Origin: Phenylobacterium sp.
GTDB taxonomy: Bacteria; Pseudomonadota; Alphaproteobacteria; Caulobacterales; Caulobacteraceae
NCBI RefSeq assembly: GCF_025351295.1
Contig: NZ_JANXWD010000031.1
Location: forward strand, 1 to 39,985
Length of the DNA stretch: 39,985 nt
Reading direction: 5' to 3'
In this document: piece after piece, positions 9,093-16,803 of the stretch
Layout of the letters: the number at the start of each line of letters is the position of its first letter
How positions within the stretch are numbered: position 1 is the first letter of the stretch
Made by a program: the position numbers and the translations under genes
Notes under the pieces: generated by a model
What the model was told of the DNA's origin: nothing
Seen by the model: only the letters and a program-made list of their open reading frames with translations
The model's database searches: none

Positions 9093-10239
9093 CCTCGTCC
9101 AGGGCGGCGATATCGATCTCGGGGAAACAGGGCAGGCCCAGGGTGCGGGCGGCCAGCGCCTCGCTGACCGCAAGCTCGGTGCGCGGCAGGTCGCGGAACG
9201 CCTGGTGGCCGTGCAGGCCGCGACCCCACCAGCGGCGGGTGGCGATCCCGGCATAGGCCAGCCGCCGCTCGATCTCGGCGATGGCCCCGGCCTCGGCCTC
9301 GATGTTGGCGGTGGTGCAGGTCCAGGCGTCGCCCAGGCCGTGGGCCATGGTGAGCGTGGGAAGGTCCATGAACGCGGCGCGATAGTAGCCCAGCACGCCC
9401 AGGTGGCGGCTGCGCTGCAGCGGCCACAGATCCAGGGCGGCGTGGCCGAAGGCGGCGCCATACTCGCTGAGCTTGCCGTTGCAGCCGCTGAGCGTGGCGT
9501 CGCGGGTGCCGTCGAAGCCGAAGTTGGCGCGGCGGCGGATGTCGGCGATCACCGCCGGGTCGCGGCTGATGACGAAGCCGCCTTCCCCGATGCCCAGGGC
9601 CTTGGTGGCGTGCAGGCTGACCACGGCCGGCGCCGCGCCAGGCCGGAGCGCGTCGAAGCCGGCGGCGGCGTCGATCACCACCGGCACGCCCGACATCGCC
9701 TGCAACAGGTCCCAGGTCTCCGGCGCGAGGGGCTGGCCGAACGGCGCCACGGGCACGATCGCCGCCACCTGGCCCGGGGCTTCGCGCAGGGCCGCCTCGG
9801 CGATCTGGGAGGTGAGCGCGCCGCTCGACGGGTCCACGTCGACCAGGAACGGCGTCAGGCCGGCGGCGATGGCCGCGTGGGCGGTGGCGGCGAAGGTCCA
9901 GGCCGGCATGACGCAGTAGTGCCCGCCCCGCGCGGCGGCGGCCTGCAGCGCCAGGGTCAGGCCGGTGGTGGCGTTGTTGCAGGTGACCACATGGCCCGCC
10001 GGCAGCCCGAAATGGGCGCCGAACCGATCCTCCAGCCGGGCGTTCACCGGCCCGAAGTTGGAATAGGTCCGCGCGTCGTCGATGGCGTGGAGATAGGGCA
10101 GGGCGGCCTCGAGCGGCGCCAGCCGCGGCCGCGCCACCGGGATGCGCGGCGCGCGCGCCAGGTCCCACGGCCGGTCGGACGTGTCGAGGGCAGGGGTCTG
10201 GGCCTGCACCGCGTTCGGAACGGATGGGATCGCCGCCAT
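9058..10239 (-). CDS. DegT/DnrJ/EryC1-type PLP aminotransferase
   Basis: This 393-residue protein is a type I fold PLP enzyme of the sugar aminotransferase group. CNNATTGLTLALQAA at residues 88-102 is the usual phosphate-binding region, MPAWTFAATAHAAIAAG the family's stacking region, and VVIDAAAGFDAL (187-198) holds the Asp that contacts the pyridine nitrogen. VSLHATKALGIGEGG (207-221) carries the Schiff-base Lys213. Members of this family convert keto-sugar nucleotides to amino sugars. Its neighbours, a glycosyltransferase and an acyltransferase, suggest an acylated amino sugar, although it lies on the opposite strand. The ATG at 10239 lies 34 bases after the rsgA stop, so it may be read from the rsgA promoter. 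Confidence 0.88.
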   Translation of the reverse strand: MAAIPSVPNAVQAQTPALDTSDRPWDLARAPRIPVARPRLAPLEAALPYLHAIDDARTYSNFGPVNARLEDRFGAHFGLPAGHVVTCNNATTGLTLALQAAAARGGHYCVMPAWTFAATAHAAIAAGLTPFLVDVDPSSGALTSQIAEAALREAPGQVAAIVPVAPFGQPLAPETWDLLQAMSGVPVVIDAAAGFDALRPGAAPAVVSLHATKALGIGEGGFVISRDPAVIADIRRRANFGFDGTRDATLSGCNGKLSEYGAAFGHAALDLWPLQRSRHLGVLGYYRAAFMDLPTLTMAHGLGDAWTCTTANIEAEAGAIAEIERRLAYAGIATRRWWGRGLHGHQAFRDLPRTELAVSEALAARTLGLPCFPEIDIAALDEVIAIVRGVLIP

Positions 10240-10273
10240 CCGGCCATGGGACCCTAACTCGGTTGACGCCGGC

Positions 10274-11344
10274 TTAAGACGGGTCCTCGCCGCGCTTGGC
10301 CTTCATCCGCGCGCGGCCCTGCTTGTTGCGGGTGATCCACAGCCGCTTGTTCACCAGGGCGGCGTGGGGATCCTCCTTGCGCTTCTCGAAGGCGAGTTCG
10401 CCCTGCAGCTTCTGGTAGGCCAGCCAGCGCTCTTCCGGCAGGTCGCCGGCCGCAATGGCCGCGCGGACCGCGCACCCCGGCTCGCGCCCGTGGCCGCAGT
10501 CGCTGAACTTGCACTGGGCGGCCAGGGTCTCGACGTCCTCGAAGGCCTCCGACACACCGCCGCTGGCCTCCCACAGGCCCAGCTCGCGCATGCCGGGGGT
10601 GTCCAGGATCAGGCCGCCGTAGGGCATCAGCACCAGTTCGCGGTGGGTGGTGGTGTGGCGGCCCCGGTCGTCGGCCTCGCGGATGGCGCCGGTGTCCATC
10701 CTCTCCTCGCCGGCGAGAGCGTTGAGCAGGGTGGACTTGCCTGCGCCGGACGAGCCCAGCAGCACGGCGGTGCGGCCGGGCTGGAGATGTTCCAGCAGCG
10801 CGTCCAGGCCCTGGCCGGTCTTCGACGAGATCGCCAGCACCGGAGCGCCGAAGGCGATGGCCTCGACCTCCGCCACGGTGTCTTCAAGGCCGTCTGCGAG
10901 GTCGGCCTTGGTCAGCACGATGACCGGCTGGGCGCCGCTTTCGTAGGCGGTGGCCAGATACCGCTCCAGGCGGCGCAGGTTAAGGTCGGCGTTCAGCGAG
11001 GCGACCAGCAGGGCCACGTCGGCGTTGGCCGCCACCACCTGGGCCCCGCCGCGCGATCCGGACGCCTTGCGGATGAAGGCGGTGGATCGCGGCAGCAGGT
11101 GCTGGACCAGGAACTGGCCATCACGCGCCTCGCCGGCCACCCAGTCGCCGGTGGCCGGGCGGTCGGCTTCCGAGGTGGTCTTGAGCAGGCGGCCGGAGGC
11201 CAGGCCGTCGCTCTCGCCGTCCGGGGTGACGAGGCGGTAGCCGCCGCGGTGCTGGATCAGGATGCGGGCGGGGACCAGGCCCTCAGCCGCATAGGGTGCG
11301 AAGTCGTTCTGGAGCCGTTCGCTCCAGCCGTATGAGGTCAGCAA
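10274..11344 (-). CDS. rsgA: Ribosome small-subunit GTPase RsgA (YjeQ)
   Basis: This 356-residue circularly permuted GTPase helps late maturation of the 30S subunit. An OB-fold region (ILIQHRGGYRLVTPDG, then RPATGDWVAGEA) is followed by the permuted motifs: G4 LTKADL, G5 AISSKTGQGLD, G1 LLGSSGAGKSTLLNAL and G3 DTPGMRELGLW. The C-terminal zinc site is CKFSDCGHGREPGCAV. The best start is a TTG at 11344, giving MLTSYGWSERLQ as expected of the family. AAGGA lies 8 bases upstream, and no ATG or GTG in frame gives a better N-terminus. A short reading frame with a strong ribosome-binding site lies in the leader. Confidence 0.94.
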   Translation of the reverse strand: MLTSYGWSERLQNDFAPYAAEGLVPARILIQHRGGYRLVTPDGESDGLASGRLLKTTSEADRPATGDWVAGEARDGQFLVQHLLPRSTAFIRKASGSRGGAQVVAANADVALLVASLNADLNLRRLERYLATAYESGAQPVIVLTKADLADGLEDTVAEVEAIAFGAPVLAISSKTGQGLDALLEHLQPGRTAVLLGSSGAGKSTLLNALAGEERMDTGAIREADDRGRHTTTHRELVLMPYGGLILDTPGMRELGLWEASGGVSEAFEDVETLAAQCKFSDCGHGREPGCAVRAAIAAGDLPEERWLAYQKLQGELAFEKRKEDPHAALVNKRLWITRNKQGRARMKAKRGEDPS

Positions 11345-11417
11345 TGGAGAAGTCCTTGATGTCGAGAGCCAGTCAGGCGTCGACCGCGGGTATCCCCAGG
11401 CGGGGGCAGGCCGGCCG

Positions 11418-11471
11418 TCAGGCAGCCTCAGCGGCGACGCAGCGAGGGGCTGCGTGAGCAATGGGCGACAT
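11418..11471 (-). CDS. Possible 17-residue upstream reading frame in the rsgA leader
   Basis: ATG at 11471 is preceded by AGAGGAGG at good spacing and opens a 17-codon frame, MSPIAHAAPRCVAAEAA, ending in TGA at 11418. Its end is 73 bases before the rsgA TTG start. The strong ribosome-binding site is the main evidence that it is translated. It might control rsgA, which itself uses a weak start codon. There is no run of one regulatory amino acid, so classical attenuation is not obvious. Confidence 0.4.
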   Translation of the reverse strand: MSPIAHAAPRCVAAEAA

Positions 11472-11571
11472 GCGACAACCTCCTCTGCCGATGGTCTCAT
11501 CAGGAACGACGGGACCTTGGCGTTCGCCCGGCGCTCCGTCAAGAAGAGGCTGGGCTTGAGGAGGAGACGAG

Positions 11572-11883
11572 ATGGCCGACGCCGCCGAGGTGACCGACAA
11601 CGTCGCCGAACGCCGCTTCGAGGTGCGGCTGGGCGACGACGTGGCCTTCGCCGAATACCGCCTGAAGCCCGGCCAGATCGTCCTGCCGCACACCGTCGTA
11701 CCGCCGGCGTTCGAAGGCAAGGGCGTGGCCAGCGCGCTGGCGAGGACCGCCTTCGGCTATGCCCGCGAGCACGGCCTGACGGTGATCCCCACCTGCCCGT
11801 TCATGGCCGGCTGGGTAAAGAAACACCCCGAGGCCCAAGATGTCGTCGACGGAAGCTGCAAGGCGGAACTCGGGATCGGTTGA
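11572..11883 (+). CDS. Small GNAT-like N-acetyltransferase (GNAT_5/YidJ type)
   Basis: This 103-residue protein is of the short acetyltransferase type that has only the acetyl-CoA binding half of the GNAT fold. It shows FAEYRLKPGQIVLPHTVVPP, then FEGKGVASALARTAFGYARE, which is the Q/R-x-x-G-x-G/A pyrophosphate loop, and VIPTCPFMAGWVKKHPEAQD, the family's closing block. A strong GAGGAGGAG precedes the ATG. The next gene starts one base after its stop, so they are coupled. It is divergent from rsgA. A paralogue lies at 31748-32014. The substrate is unknown. Confidence 0.88.
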   Translation: MADAAEVTDNVAERRFEVRLGDDVAFAEYRLKPGQIVLPHTVVPPAFEGKGVASALARTAFGYAREHGLTVIPTCPFMAGWVKKHPEAQDVVDGSCKAELGIG

Positions 11884-11884
11884 G

Positions 11885-12250
11885 ATGGTCAAGTCGGCCG
11901 CTGCGACCGTCGACGCATGGCTGGCCGGGGTCGACCCGACCCGGGCGCCTGTGCTCGCCAAGGTCCGTGAGGCGGCGATCCGGAACCTGCCCGACCATGT
12001 GGAAAGCATGAGCTACGGCATGCCGACCTATCGGCGGGACGGCGGGCCCGACTTCGCCTTCAACAGCCAGAAGCAGTACATCTCGCTCTACGTCAGCCAG
12101 CGGGTCCACGCCTTGAACGCGGCGGTGCTGGCGGGCCTGGACAGGGGCAAGAGCTGCATCCGCTTTCGCAAGCCCGAGCAGATCGACCTTACCCTGGTCG
12201 AAAAGCTGCTGGCCGACACCGCGAAGATCGACGACGCGCCCGCCGCCTAG
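11885..12250 (+). CDS. DUF1801-family protein
   Basis: This 121-residue protein has the DUF1801 (YdhG-like) fold signature: TVDAWLAGVDPTRAPVLAKV, then HVESMSYGMPTYRRDG, QKQYISLYV, and the closing GKSCIRFRKPEQIDLTLVEKL (quoted in part). The function of the family is not established. The ATG at 11885 is one base after the stop of the acetyltransferase gene, which argues for translational coupling and against an upstream start inside the previous gene. Confidence 0.85.
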   Translation: MVKSAAATVDAWLAGVDPTRAPVLAKVREAAIRNLPDHVESMSYGMPTYRRDGGPDFAFNSQKQYISLYVSQRVHALNAAVLAGLDRGKSCIRFRKPEQIDLTLVEKLLADTAKIDDAPAA

Positions 12251-12264
12251 CTCAGTACCCGATG

Positions 12265-12389
12265 CCGCTCATCCCGGCGAAGGCCGGGACCGAGATGGGA
12301 TGGCTCAGACGTGGGCCCCAGGCGCGCCGAGCCTGTCCAACCAGCGTCTCAGCCATCGGATCTGGGTCCCGGCCTGCCGGGATGAGCGG
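12265..12389. repeat. Long palindromic intergenic repeat
   Basis: Two arms of about 48 bases, 12265-12314 and 12340-12389, are near-complementary. The outer part reads CCGCTCATCCCGGCGAAGG on one side and its approximate complement on the other. The inner part pairs GATGGCTCAGACG with CGTCTCAGCCATC, with one or two mismatches. The loop is about 25 bases. Elements beginning CTCATCCCGGCGAAGGCCGGGA are common between genes in alphaproteobacteria. It separates the convergent DUF1801 and TrmN6-like genes and may act as a terminator. Confidence 0.85.
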
Positions 12390-12414
12390 ATGTAAGGCCA
12401 ATCGAGTCTGGACC

Positions 12415-13155
12415 CTAGAACCAGGGCAGGTCGGCCTCGCCGCGCAGGATGGCCTCGACCTCCGGCCGGTGCTTGTCGCCGTCGCGGTCGTGCAGGACCA
12501 GGGGCGGCAGCAGCCGCAGGGGCGCTTTGCCGGTCTTCACCGCCCGCACCAAGACCCGCTTGGCCGGCGCGTCGGCGAAGGGATGGATCGGGCGCACCTG
12601 GACCGAGCCGGTCTTGTCGGCCAGCAGGGCCATCAGATCGCCCAGCCGGTCCGCGCGGTGGATGACGGTCACCGTCCCGCCCTCGTGCACCGCCTTGGTG
12701 AGGAAGCCGATCCAGGCGGCCAGGCCGTCGTCGGCCATCCAGGCGGCGCGCCGTTCGGGCGCGGGCCCCCGCAGGGCGCCGGCATCGTCGAAGAACGGCG
12801 GATTGGCGAAGGCCGCGTCGAAGGCGTCCAGGCCCAGCAGGGAGAAGCGCACCGCCACGTCGCCTTCAACGGCCTCGACGCGTCCGGCCATGCCGTTGAG
12901 CGCGATGTTCTCGTGAGCCAGGGCCAGGGCCGCCGTATCGCGCTCGACGCCGGTGAAGCGGGCGTCGGGGCGTCGGGCGGCCGCCGCCAGCAAGGCCCCG
13001 CCCGCCCCACAGCCCGCCTCGATCACCCGCTCGCCCGCCAGAGCGTCGCAGGCCGCCGCCAGCAAGGCCGCATCCAGCCCCGCGCGGTATCCCCGGGCCG
13101 GCTGCCGCAGGCTGACCCGACCGTCCAGCAGGCGGTCTTCGGTGACTGCATCCAT
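12415..13155 (-). CDS. TrmN6-like tRNA1(Val) (adenine-N6)-methyltransferase or related N6-methyltransferase
   Basis: This 246-residue class I SAM methyltransferase has RQPARGYRAGLDAALLAAA, the family's substrate-domain start, then VIEAGCGAGGALLAAAARRP (motif I). Next come the acidic end of strand 2, FTGVERD, and FANPPFF, the NPP[YF] motif of amino-group N6-methyltransferases. The C-terminal part includes VRPIHPFADAPAKRVLVRAVK, typical of YfiC/TrmN6 proteins (quoted block trimmed by the reader's eye to its key residues PIHPF and AKRVLVRA). The ATG at 13155 gives the family N-terminus EDRLLDGRVSLRQP. The gene diverges from the polyprenyl synthase gene. The tRNA target is inferred from E. coli YfiC. 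Confidence 0.85.
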   Translation of the reverse strand: MDAVTEDRLLDGRVSLRQPARGYRAGLDAALLAAACDALAGERVIEAGCGAGGALLAAAARRPDARFTGVERDTAALALAHENIALNGMAGRVEAVEGDVAVRFSLLGLDAFDAAFANPPFFDDAGALRGPAPERRAAWMADDGLAAWIGFLTKAVHEGGTVTVIHRADRLGDLMALLADKTGSVQVRPIHPFADAPAKRVLVRAVKTGKAPLRLLPPLVLHDRDGDKHRPEVEAILRGEADLPWF

Positions 13156-13288
13156 TCGGCGGGCCTTGGTGTAGAAGGGAACGAAGCGTGCGGGCGTGGT
13201 CGCTTGACCGTGCCCTATCGCGTCACCATTGTCCCGCCGAACGGTGGCCGTAGGGCGCGGTCGCCCCGTTGGAACTAGGATCTCTCGC

Positions 13289-14293
13289 TTGGAAGCCGCC
13301 CAGGCCATTGCCGCGCCGCCCTCTCTGGACCTGCTCCTGAAGCTGGCCGGGCCGGACATGCGCGCGGTCGACGCCCTCATCCGCGAGCATATGGACAGCC
13401 CGGTGCCGGTGATCCCGGCCCTCGCCGACCACCTGATCGCGGGCTCGGCAAAGCGCCTGCGGCCCCTGCTGACGATCGCTGCGGCCCGGCTGTGCGGCGC
13501 CCGCGACGACGCCTGTCTGAAGCTGGCGGCGGCGGTGGAGTTCATCCACACCGCGACCCTGCTGCACGACGACGTGGTGGATAGCTCCCAGTTGCGGCGC
13601 GGCCGGGTGGCGGCGCACCTGATCTGGGGCGCGCCGGCCAGCGTGCTGGTGGGCGACTTCCTGTTCGCGCGCGCGATTGAGCTGATGGTGGGCGCCGGGT
13701 CGATGGCGGCCCTGGAGATCCTGGCGCGCGCCTCGCGGGTTATCTCCGAGGGCGAGGTGCTGCAGCTGACCCGCAGCCACGACCTCGACCTCTCCCAGGA
13801 GGTCTATATCGAGATCATCAAGGCCAAGACCGCCGAGCTGTTCGCCGCCGCCGCCGAGGCCGGCGCGGTGTCGGCCGGCGCGTCGCCGGAGCGGCGCCGG
13901 GCGCTGCGCAAGTTCGGCCAGGACCTGGGCCTGGCGTTCCAGCTGATCGACGACGCGCTCGATTATTCGGGCGACGCGGTGACCCTGGGCAAGAACCCCG
14001 GCGACGACTTCCGCGAAGGCAAGGTCACCCTGCCGCTGCTGCTGGCCATGTCGCGCACCGCAGCCTCGGAGCGCGACTTCTGGGTCCGCACGGTCGACCG
14101 CCGCGAACAGGCCGACGGCGACCTCGACCGCGCCTTCGCCCTCATGCGCGAGACCCGCGCCCTGGACGACACCCTGGCGCTGGCCGCCCGCTACGCCGAC
14201 ACCGCCAAGGCCGCCATCGCCGACACCGGCGCCAACAGCTGGCGCCCCGCCTTGCAAGACCTGGCCGACTTCGCGGTGATGCGGCGGGCCTAG
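13289..14293 (+). CDS. ispB: Polyprenyl (octaprenyl/decaprenyl) diphosphate synthase
   Basis: This 334-residue trans-prenyltransferase makes the side chain of ubiquinone. It has the KRLRPLL block at about residues 55-61, the first Asp-rich motif LLHDDVVDSSQLRRG with DDVVD at 94-98, and the second FQLIDDALDYSG. GKNPGDDFREGKVTLPLLLA is the usual block after the second motif. The bulky residues before the first motif (FIHTATLLHDD) fit a long-chain synthase. A TTG at 13289 is chosen, since GGA lies upstream and the protein then begins EAAQAIAAPP as in relatives. Another TTG at 13229 would add 20 Arg-rich residues. It diverges from the TrmN6-like gene. Confidence 0.9.
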   Translation: MEAAQAIAAPPSLDLLLKLAGPDMRAVDALIREHMDSPVPVIPALADHLIAGSAKRLRPLLTIAAARLCGARDDACLKLAAAVEFIHTATLLHDDVVDSSQLRRGRVAAHLIWGAPASVLVGDFLFARAIELMVGAGSMAALEILARASRVISEGEVLQLTRSHDLDLSQEVYIEIIKAKTAELFAAAAEAGAVSAGASPERRRALRKFGQDLGLAFQLIDDALDYSGDAVTLGKNPGDDFREGKVTLPLLLAMSRTAASERDFWVRTVDRREQADGDLDRAFALMRETRALDDTLALAARYADTAKAAIADTGANSWRPALQDLADFAVMRRA

Positions 14294-14600
14294 AAGCCGG
14301 TGAAGACCCGGTCGAGGGCGCGGCGGATGGCGTCTCGTAGTCGCTCAGGCTGCCGACGGGTCGGCCCAGCCGGCGTGCATCGACTGTGGTGCGCTCTCCC
14401 ACGAGCAGCACGAAGTCGCGGCCAGCGAATTCAAAACGAACGCTCGTCAGAGTTACGGCGGGCTCGCCGCCGCTTAGCACCGAGGCCACCACGATGAGGT
14501 TCGAGGTCGCGAGAAGGTGCGATTGAAGAACAACGAGGTACGGGTACTGTCGGCGAGTCGTCGGCTAAGGATTTTCGATCAGATCGAACTGGCGGGTCAC
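14290..14600 (-). pseudogene. ccdB: Decayed CcdB toxin gene (nonsense plus frameshift)
   Basis: Reading from the GTG at 14600 gives QFDLIENP, an in-frame TAG at 14565-14567 where a Ser codon (TCG) is expected, then PTTRRQYPYLVVLQSHLL, SNLIVVASVLSG, FVLLVGERTTVD and ARRLGRPVGSLSDYE. This is the CcdB fold in correct order. At about base 14334 one base is missing; in the next frame the usual CcdB ending follows, DAIRRALDRVFTGF and TAG at 14290. Both lesions would abolish the toxin. The GTG overlaps the antitoxin's TGA, as in working ccdAB operons. It also overlaps the last bases of the polyprenyl synthase gene on the other strand. Confidence 0.82.
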
Positions 14601-14725
14601 CAGGTTCGCAGGTCCTCGCCAAATATCCCATAGGCCTCGATCCGCGCCTTCTGCGCCTGAATCGCCTCTGCATTCTCTTCGGCCCACCGCTGGGCCTTCT
14701 CCTCGTTCAGTTCGGTCTTGCCCAT
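14597..14725 (-). pseudogene. ccdA: CcdA antitoxin remnant, C-terminal toxin-binding part
   Basis: From ATG at 14725 a 42-residue frame reads MGKTELNEEKAQRW, AEENAEAIQAQ, then RIEAYGIFGEDLRTW. This is the C-terminal toxin-binding half of CcdA, which typically ends in G-x-F-G/D-D-L-R-x-W/F. The N-terminal ribbon-helix-helix DNA-binding half is absent upstream. The residual peptide may or may not be made. It overlaps the ccdB start by the GTGA arrangement. Confidence 0.72.
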
Positions 14726-14758
14726 CCGCCGAACATAACCCGTCCGGCGCGGCCGTCA

Positions 14759-15004
14759 TCACTCCGAGAACGGGTGCGGCAGCGGGCCGGAGCGGAAGAG
14801 GATCACCGGGTTCTCGTCGTAGTCGCCCAGTTCGGTATCGGCGGTCACCGAGAAAGCCACCACGGCCGGCCGCAGCGGACCCAGCCGCTCGGCCTTGCGC
14901 CGCGCCTCCTCGGCGGTCTTGCAGCCTACCTGCTGCTCCGCCCTCAGCGACTTGCCGCGGCCAGCGACGTAGGACTGGATGATGTAGACGGTTTCCTTGG
15001 CCAT
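14759..15004 (-). CDS. Conserved-looking small protein of unknown function
   Basis: This 81-residue protein reads MAKETVYIIQSYVAGRGKSL, then a helix with CKTAEEARRKAERLG, then PAVVAFSVTADTELGDYDEN and PVILFRSGPLP. The beta-alpha-beta pattern suggests a compact soluble domain, but I do not recognise the family. The start ATG at 15004 has AAGG upstream (from aaggtccatg). It lies downstream of fumC on the same strand with a 44-base gap, so it may be cotranscribed. Confidence 0.75.
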   Translation of the reverse strand: MAKETVYIIQSYVAGRGKSLRAEQQVGCKTAEEARRKAERLGPLRPAVVAFSVTADTELGDYDENPVILFRSGPLPHPFSE

Positions 15005-15048
15005 GGACCTTCCACGCGCCGCTTTGGCGACAGGGTCAATGGGCGCGA

Positions 15049-16440
15049 TCAGCCCGGGCTGATCATCTTCTCCGGCCGCACATATTCGTCGAACTCCTCG
15101 TTCGTCAGGTAGCCGCCGCCGACGGCCTCTTCGCGGAGCGTGGTGCCGTTCTTGTGGGCGGTCTTGGCGATCTTGGCGCAGGCATCGTAGCCCAGCTTGC
15201 CATTGAGCGCGGTGACCAGCATCAGCGAGCGCTCCAGCGCGGCCTTGATGTTGTCCTCGCGGGCCTCAATGCCGGCGACACAGTTGTCGGTGAACGAGAT
15301 CGCCGCGTCGCCCAGCAGGCGGCTGGACTGCAGGAAGTTGTAGGCCATCACGGGGTTGAACACGTTCAGCTCGAAATGGCCCGAGGCGCCGGCGAAGGTC
15401 ATGGTGGTCTGGTTTCCGAACACCTGGGCGCAGACCATGGTCAGCGCCTCGCACTGGGTCGGGTTGACCTTGCCGGGCATGATCGAGGAGCCGGGCTCGT
15501 TCTCCGGCAGGGCCAGCTCGCCCAGGCCCGAGCGGGGGCCGGAGCCGAGGAAGCGGATGTCGTTGGCGATCTTGAACAGCGACCCGGCGACGGTGTTGAT
15601 CGCCCCGTGGCTGAACACCATGGCGTCGTGGGCGGCCAGGGCCTCGAACTTGTTGGGGGCGGTCACGAACGGCAGGCCCGTGACCGCCGCGATCTTCTTG
15701 GCCACCAGTTCGGCAAAGCCGATGGGGGCGTTGAGGCCGGTGCCGACCGCGGTGCCGCCCTGGGCCAGTTCATATAGGCCGTAGAGGCTCTCCTTGATCC
15801 GCCGCACGCCGTTGGCGACCTGCTGGCGATAGCCGCCGAACTCCTGGCCCAGCGTCAGCGGCGTGGCGTCTTGGGTGTGGGTGCGGCCGATCTTGATGAT
15901 CTTGGCGAAGGCGGCTTCCTTGACCTTCAACGCTGCGTGCAGGTGCTCCAGCGCCGGCATCAGTTCCTTGGCCACCTGTTCGGCGGCGGCGATGTGCATG
16001 GCCGTCGGATAGGTGTCGTTCGACGACTGGCTCATGTTGACGTGGTCGTTGGGGTGGACCGGCTTCTTCGACCCCATCACCCCGCCCATCATCTCGATGG
16101 CGCGGTTCGAGATCACCTCGTTGGCGTTCATGTTGGATTGGGTGCCGGAGCCGGTCTGCCAGACCACCAGCGGGAAGTGGTCGTCCAGCTTTCCGTCGAT
16201 CACCTCCTGGGCGGCGGCGACGATGACCTTGCAGATCTCCGGGTCCAGCCGGCCCAGTTCCGTGTTGGCCTCGGCGGCGGCGCGCTTGACGATCCCGAGC
16301 GCGCGGATCACCGACTTCGGCTGTTTCTCCCAGCCGATCTTGAAGTTGCCGATCGAGCGCTGGGACTGGGCCCCCCAGTAGACCTCGTTGGCGACCTCGA
16401 TCGGGCCAAAGGTGTCGGTTTCGGTGCGCGTGCCAGCCAT
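15049..16440 (-). CDS. fumC: Fumarate hydratase class II
   Basis: This 463-residue enzyme interconverts fumarate and malate in the TCA cycle as a cytoplasmic tetramer. It begins [21 protein letters not shown], shortened here to the typical TETDTFG and WGAQ. Substrate-site blocks are [39 protein letters not shown] and [17 protein letters not shown]. The family signature [16 protein letters not shown] lies near residue 317. The length is standard. No iron-sulphur motif is present, so it is class II rather than class I. It stands alone apart from the small gene that follows. Confidence 0.97.
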   Translation of the reverse strand: MAGTRTETDTFGPIEVANEVYWGAQSQRSIGNFKIGWEKQPKSVIRALGIVKRAAAEANTELGRLDPEICKVIVAAAQEVIDGKLDDHFPLVVWQTGSGTQSNMNANEVISNRAIEMMGGVMGSKKPVHPNDHVNMSQSSNDTYPTAMHIAAAEQVAKELMPALEHLHAALKVKEAAFAKIIKIGRTHTQDATPLTLGQEFGGYRQQVANGVRRIKESLYGLYELAQGGTAVGTGLNAPIGFAELVAKKIAAVTGLPFVTAPNKFEALAAHDAMVFSHGAINTVAGSLFKIANDIRFLGSGPRSGLGELALPENEPGSSIMPGKVNPTQCEALTMVCAQVFGNQTTMTFAGASGHFELNVFNPVMAYNFLQSSRLLGDAAISFTDNCVAGIEAREDNIKAALERSLMLVTALNGKLGYDACAKIAKTAHKNGTTLREEAVGGGYLTNEEFDEYVRPEKMISPG

Positions 16441-16504
16441 CAGAAGTCCCCCATCAAACGCCGCCGCAAGGCTTTATCCACCAAAAGCGGATGCGCAAGC
16501 GCGA

Positions 16505-16755
16505 TCAGGGCATTCGGAGGCCGGTGTACGCGGCGACCTCATGAAGCTCGATGTACGCGCCCATCTTGTCGCCGGCGGTTTCGGCGAACCATGGCTCGGT
16601 CGCGATGGCATCCTCGATGCTCCCTCCGTGCGGTCCGACATGAACTCGCAACTCCCCCCAGCGATATCGAATATAGACGGGTCGGCCATCCGCGAGGCGG
16701 CCTGCCCATTGCGGGGGAGCCTGGGCGCAGGTTCTGATAATTCGGCGATGACCAT
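16505..16755 (-). pseudogene. Small hypothetical gene, probably interrupted by a frameshift
   Basis: One frame on the minus strand ends at TGA 16505-16507 and reads QWAGRLADGRPVYIRYRWGE, then LRVHVGPHGGSIEDAIA, TEPWFAETAGDKMG and AYIELHEVAAYTGLRMP. It looks like a real protein of Tyr/Trp/Arg-rich type but has no good start codon. A different frame starts at ATG 16755 and reads MVIAELSEPAPRLP up to a run of five C. Adding one base in that run joins the two into a continuous protein of about 83 residues. Either the gene is broken, or the base count in the C run is wrong. The family is not recognised. Confidence 0.5.
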
Positions 16756-16803
16756 TGCCACGGACTATCGGAATTCGCGCTTTCTGAGATCCATTGGAGT
16801 TCG

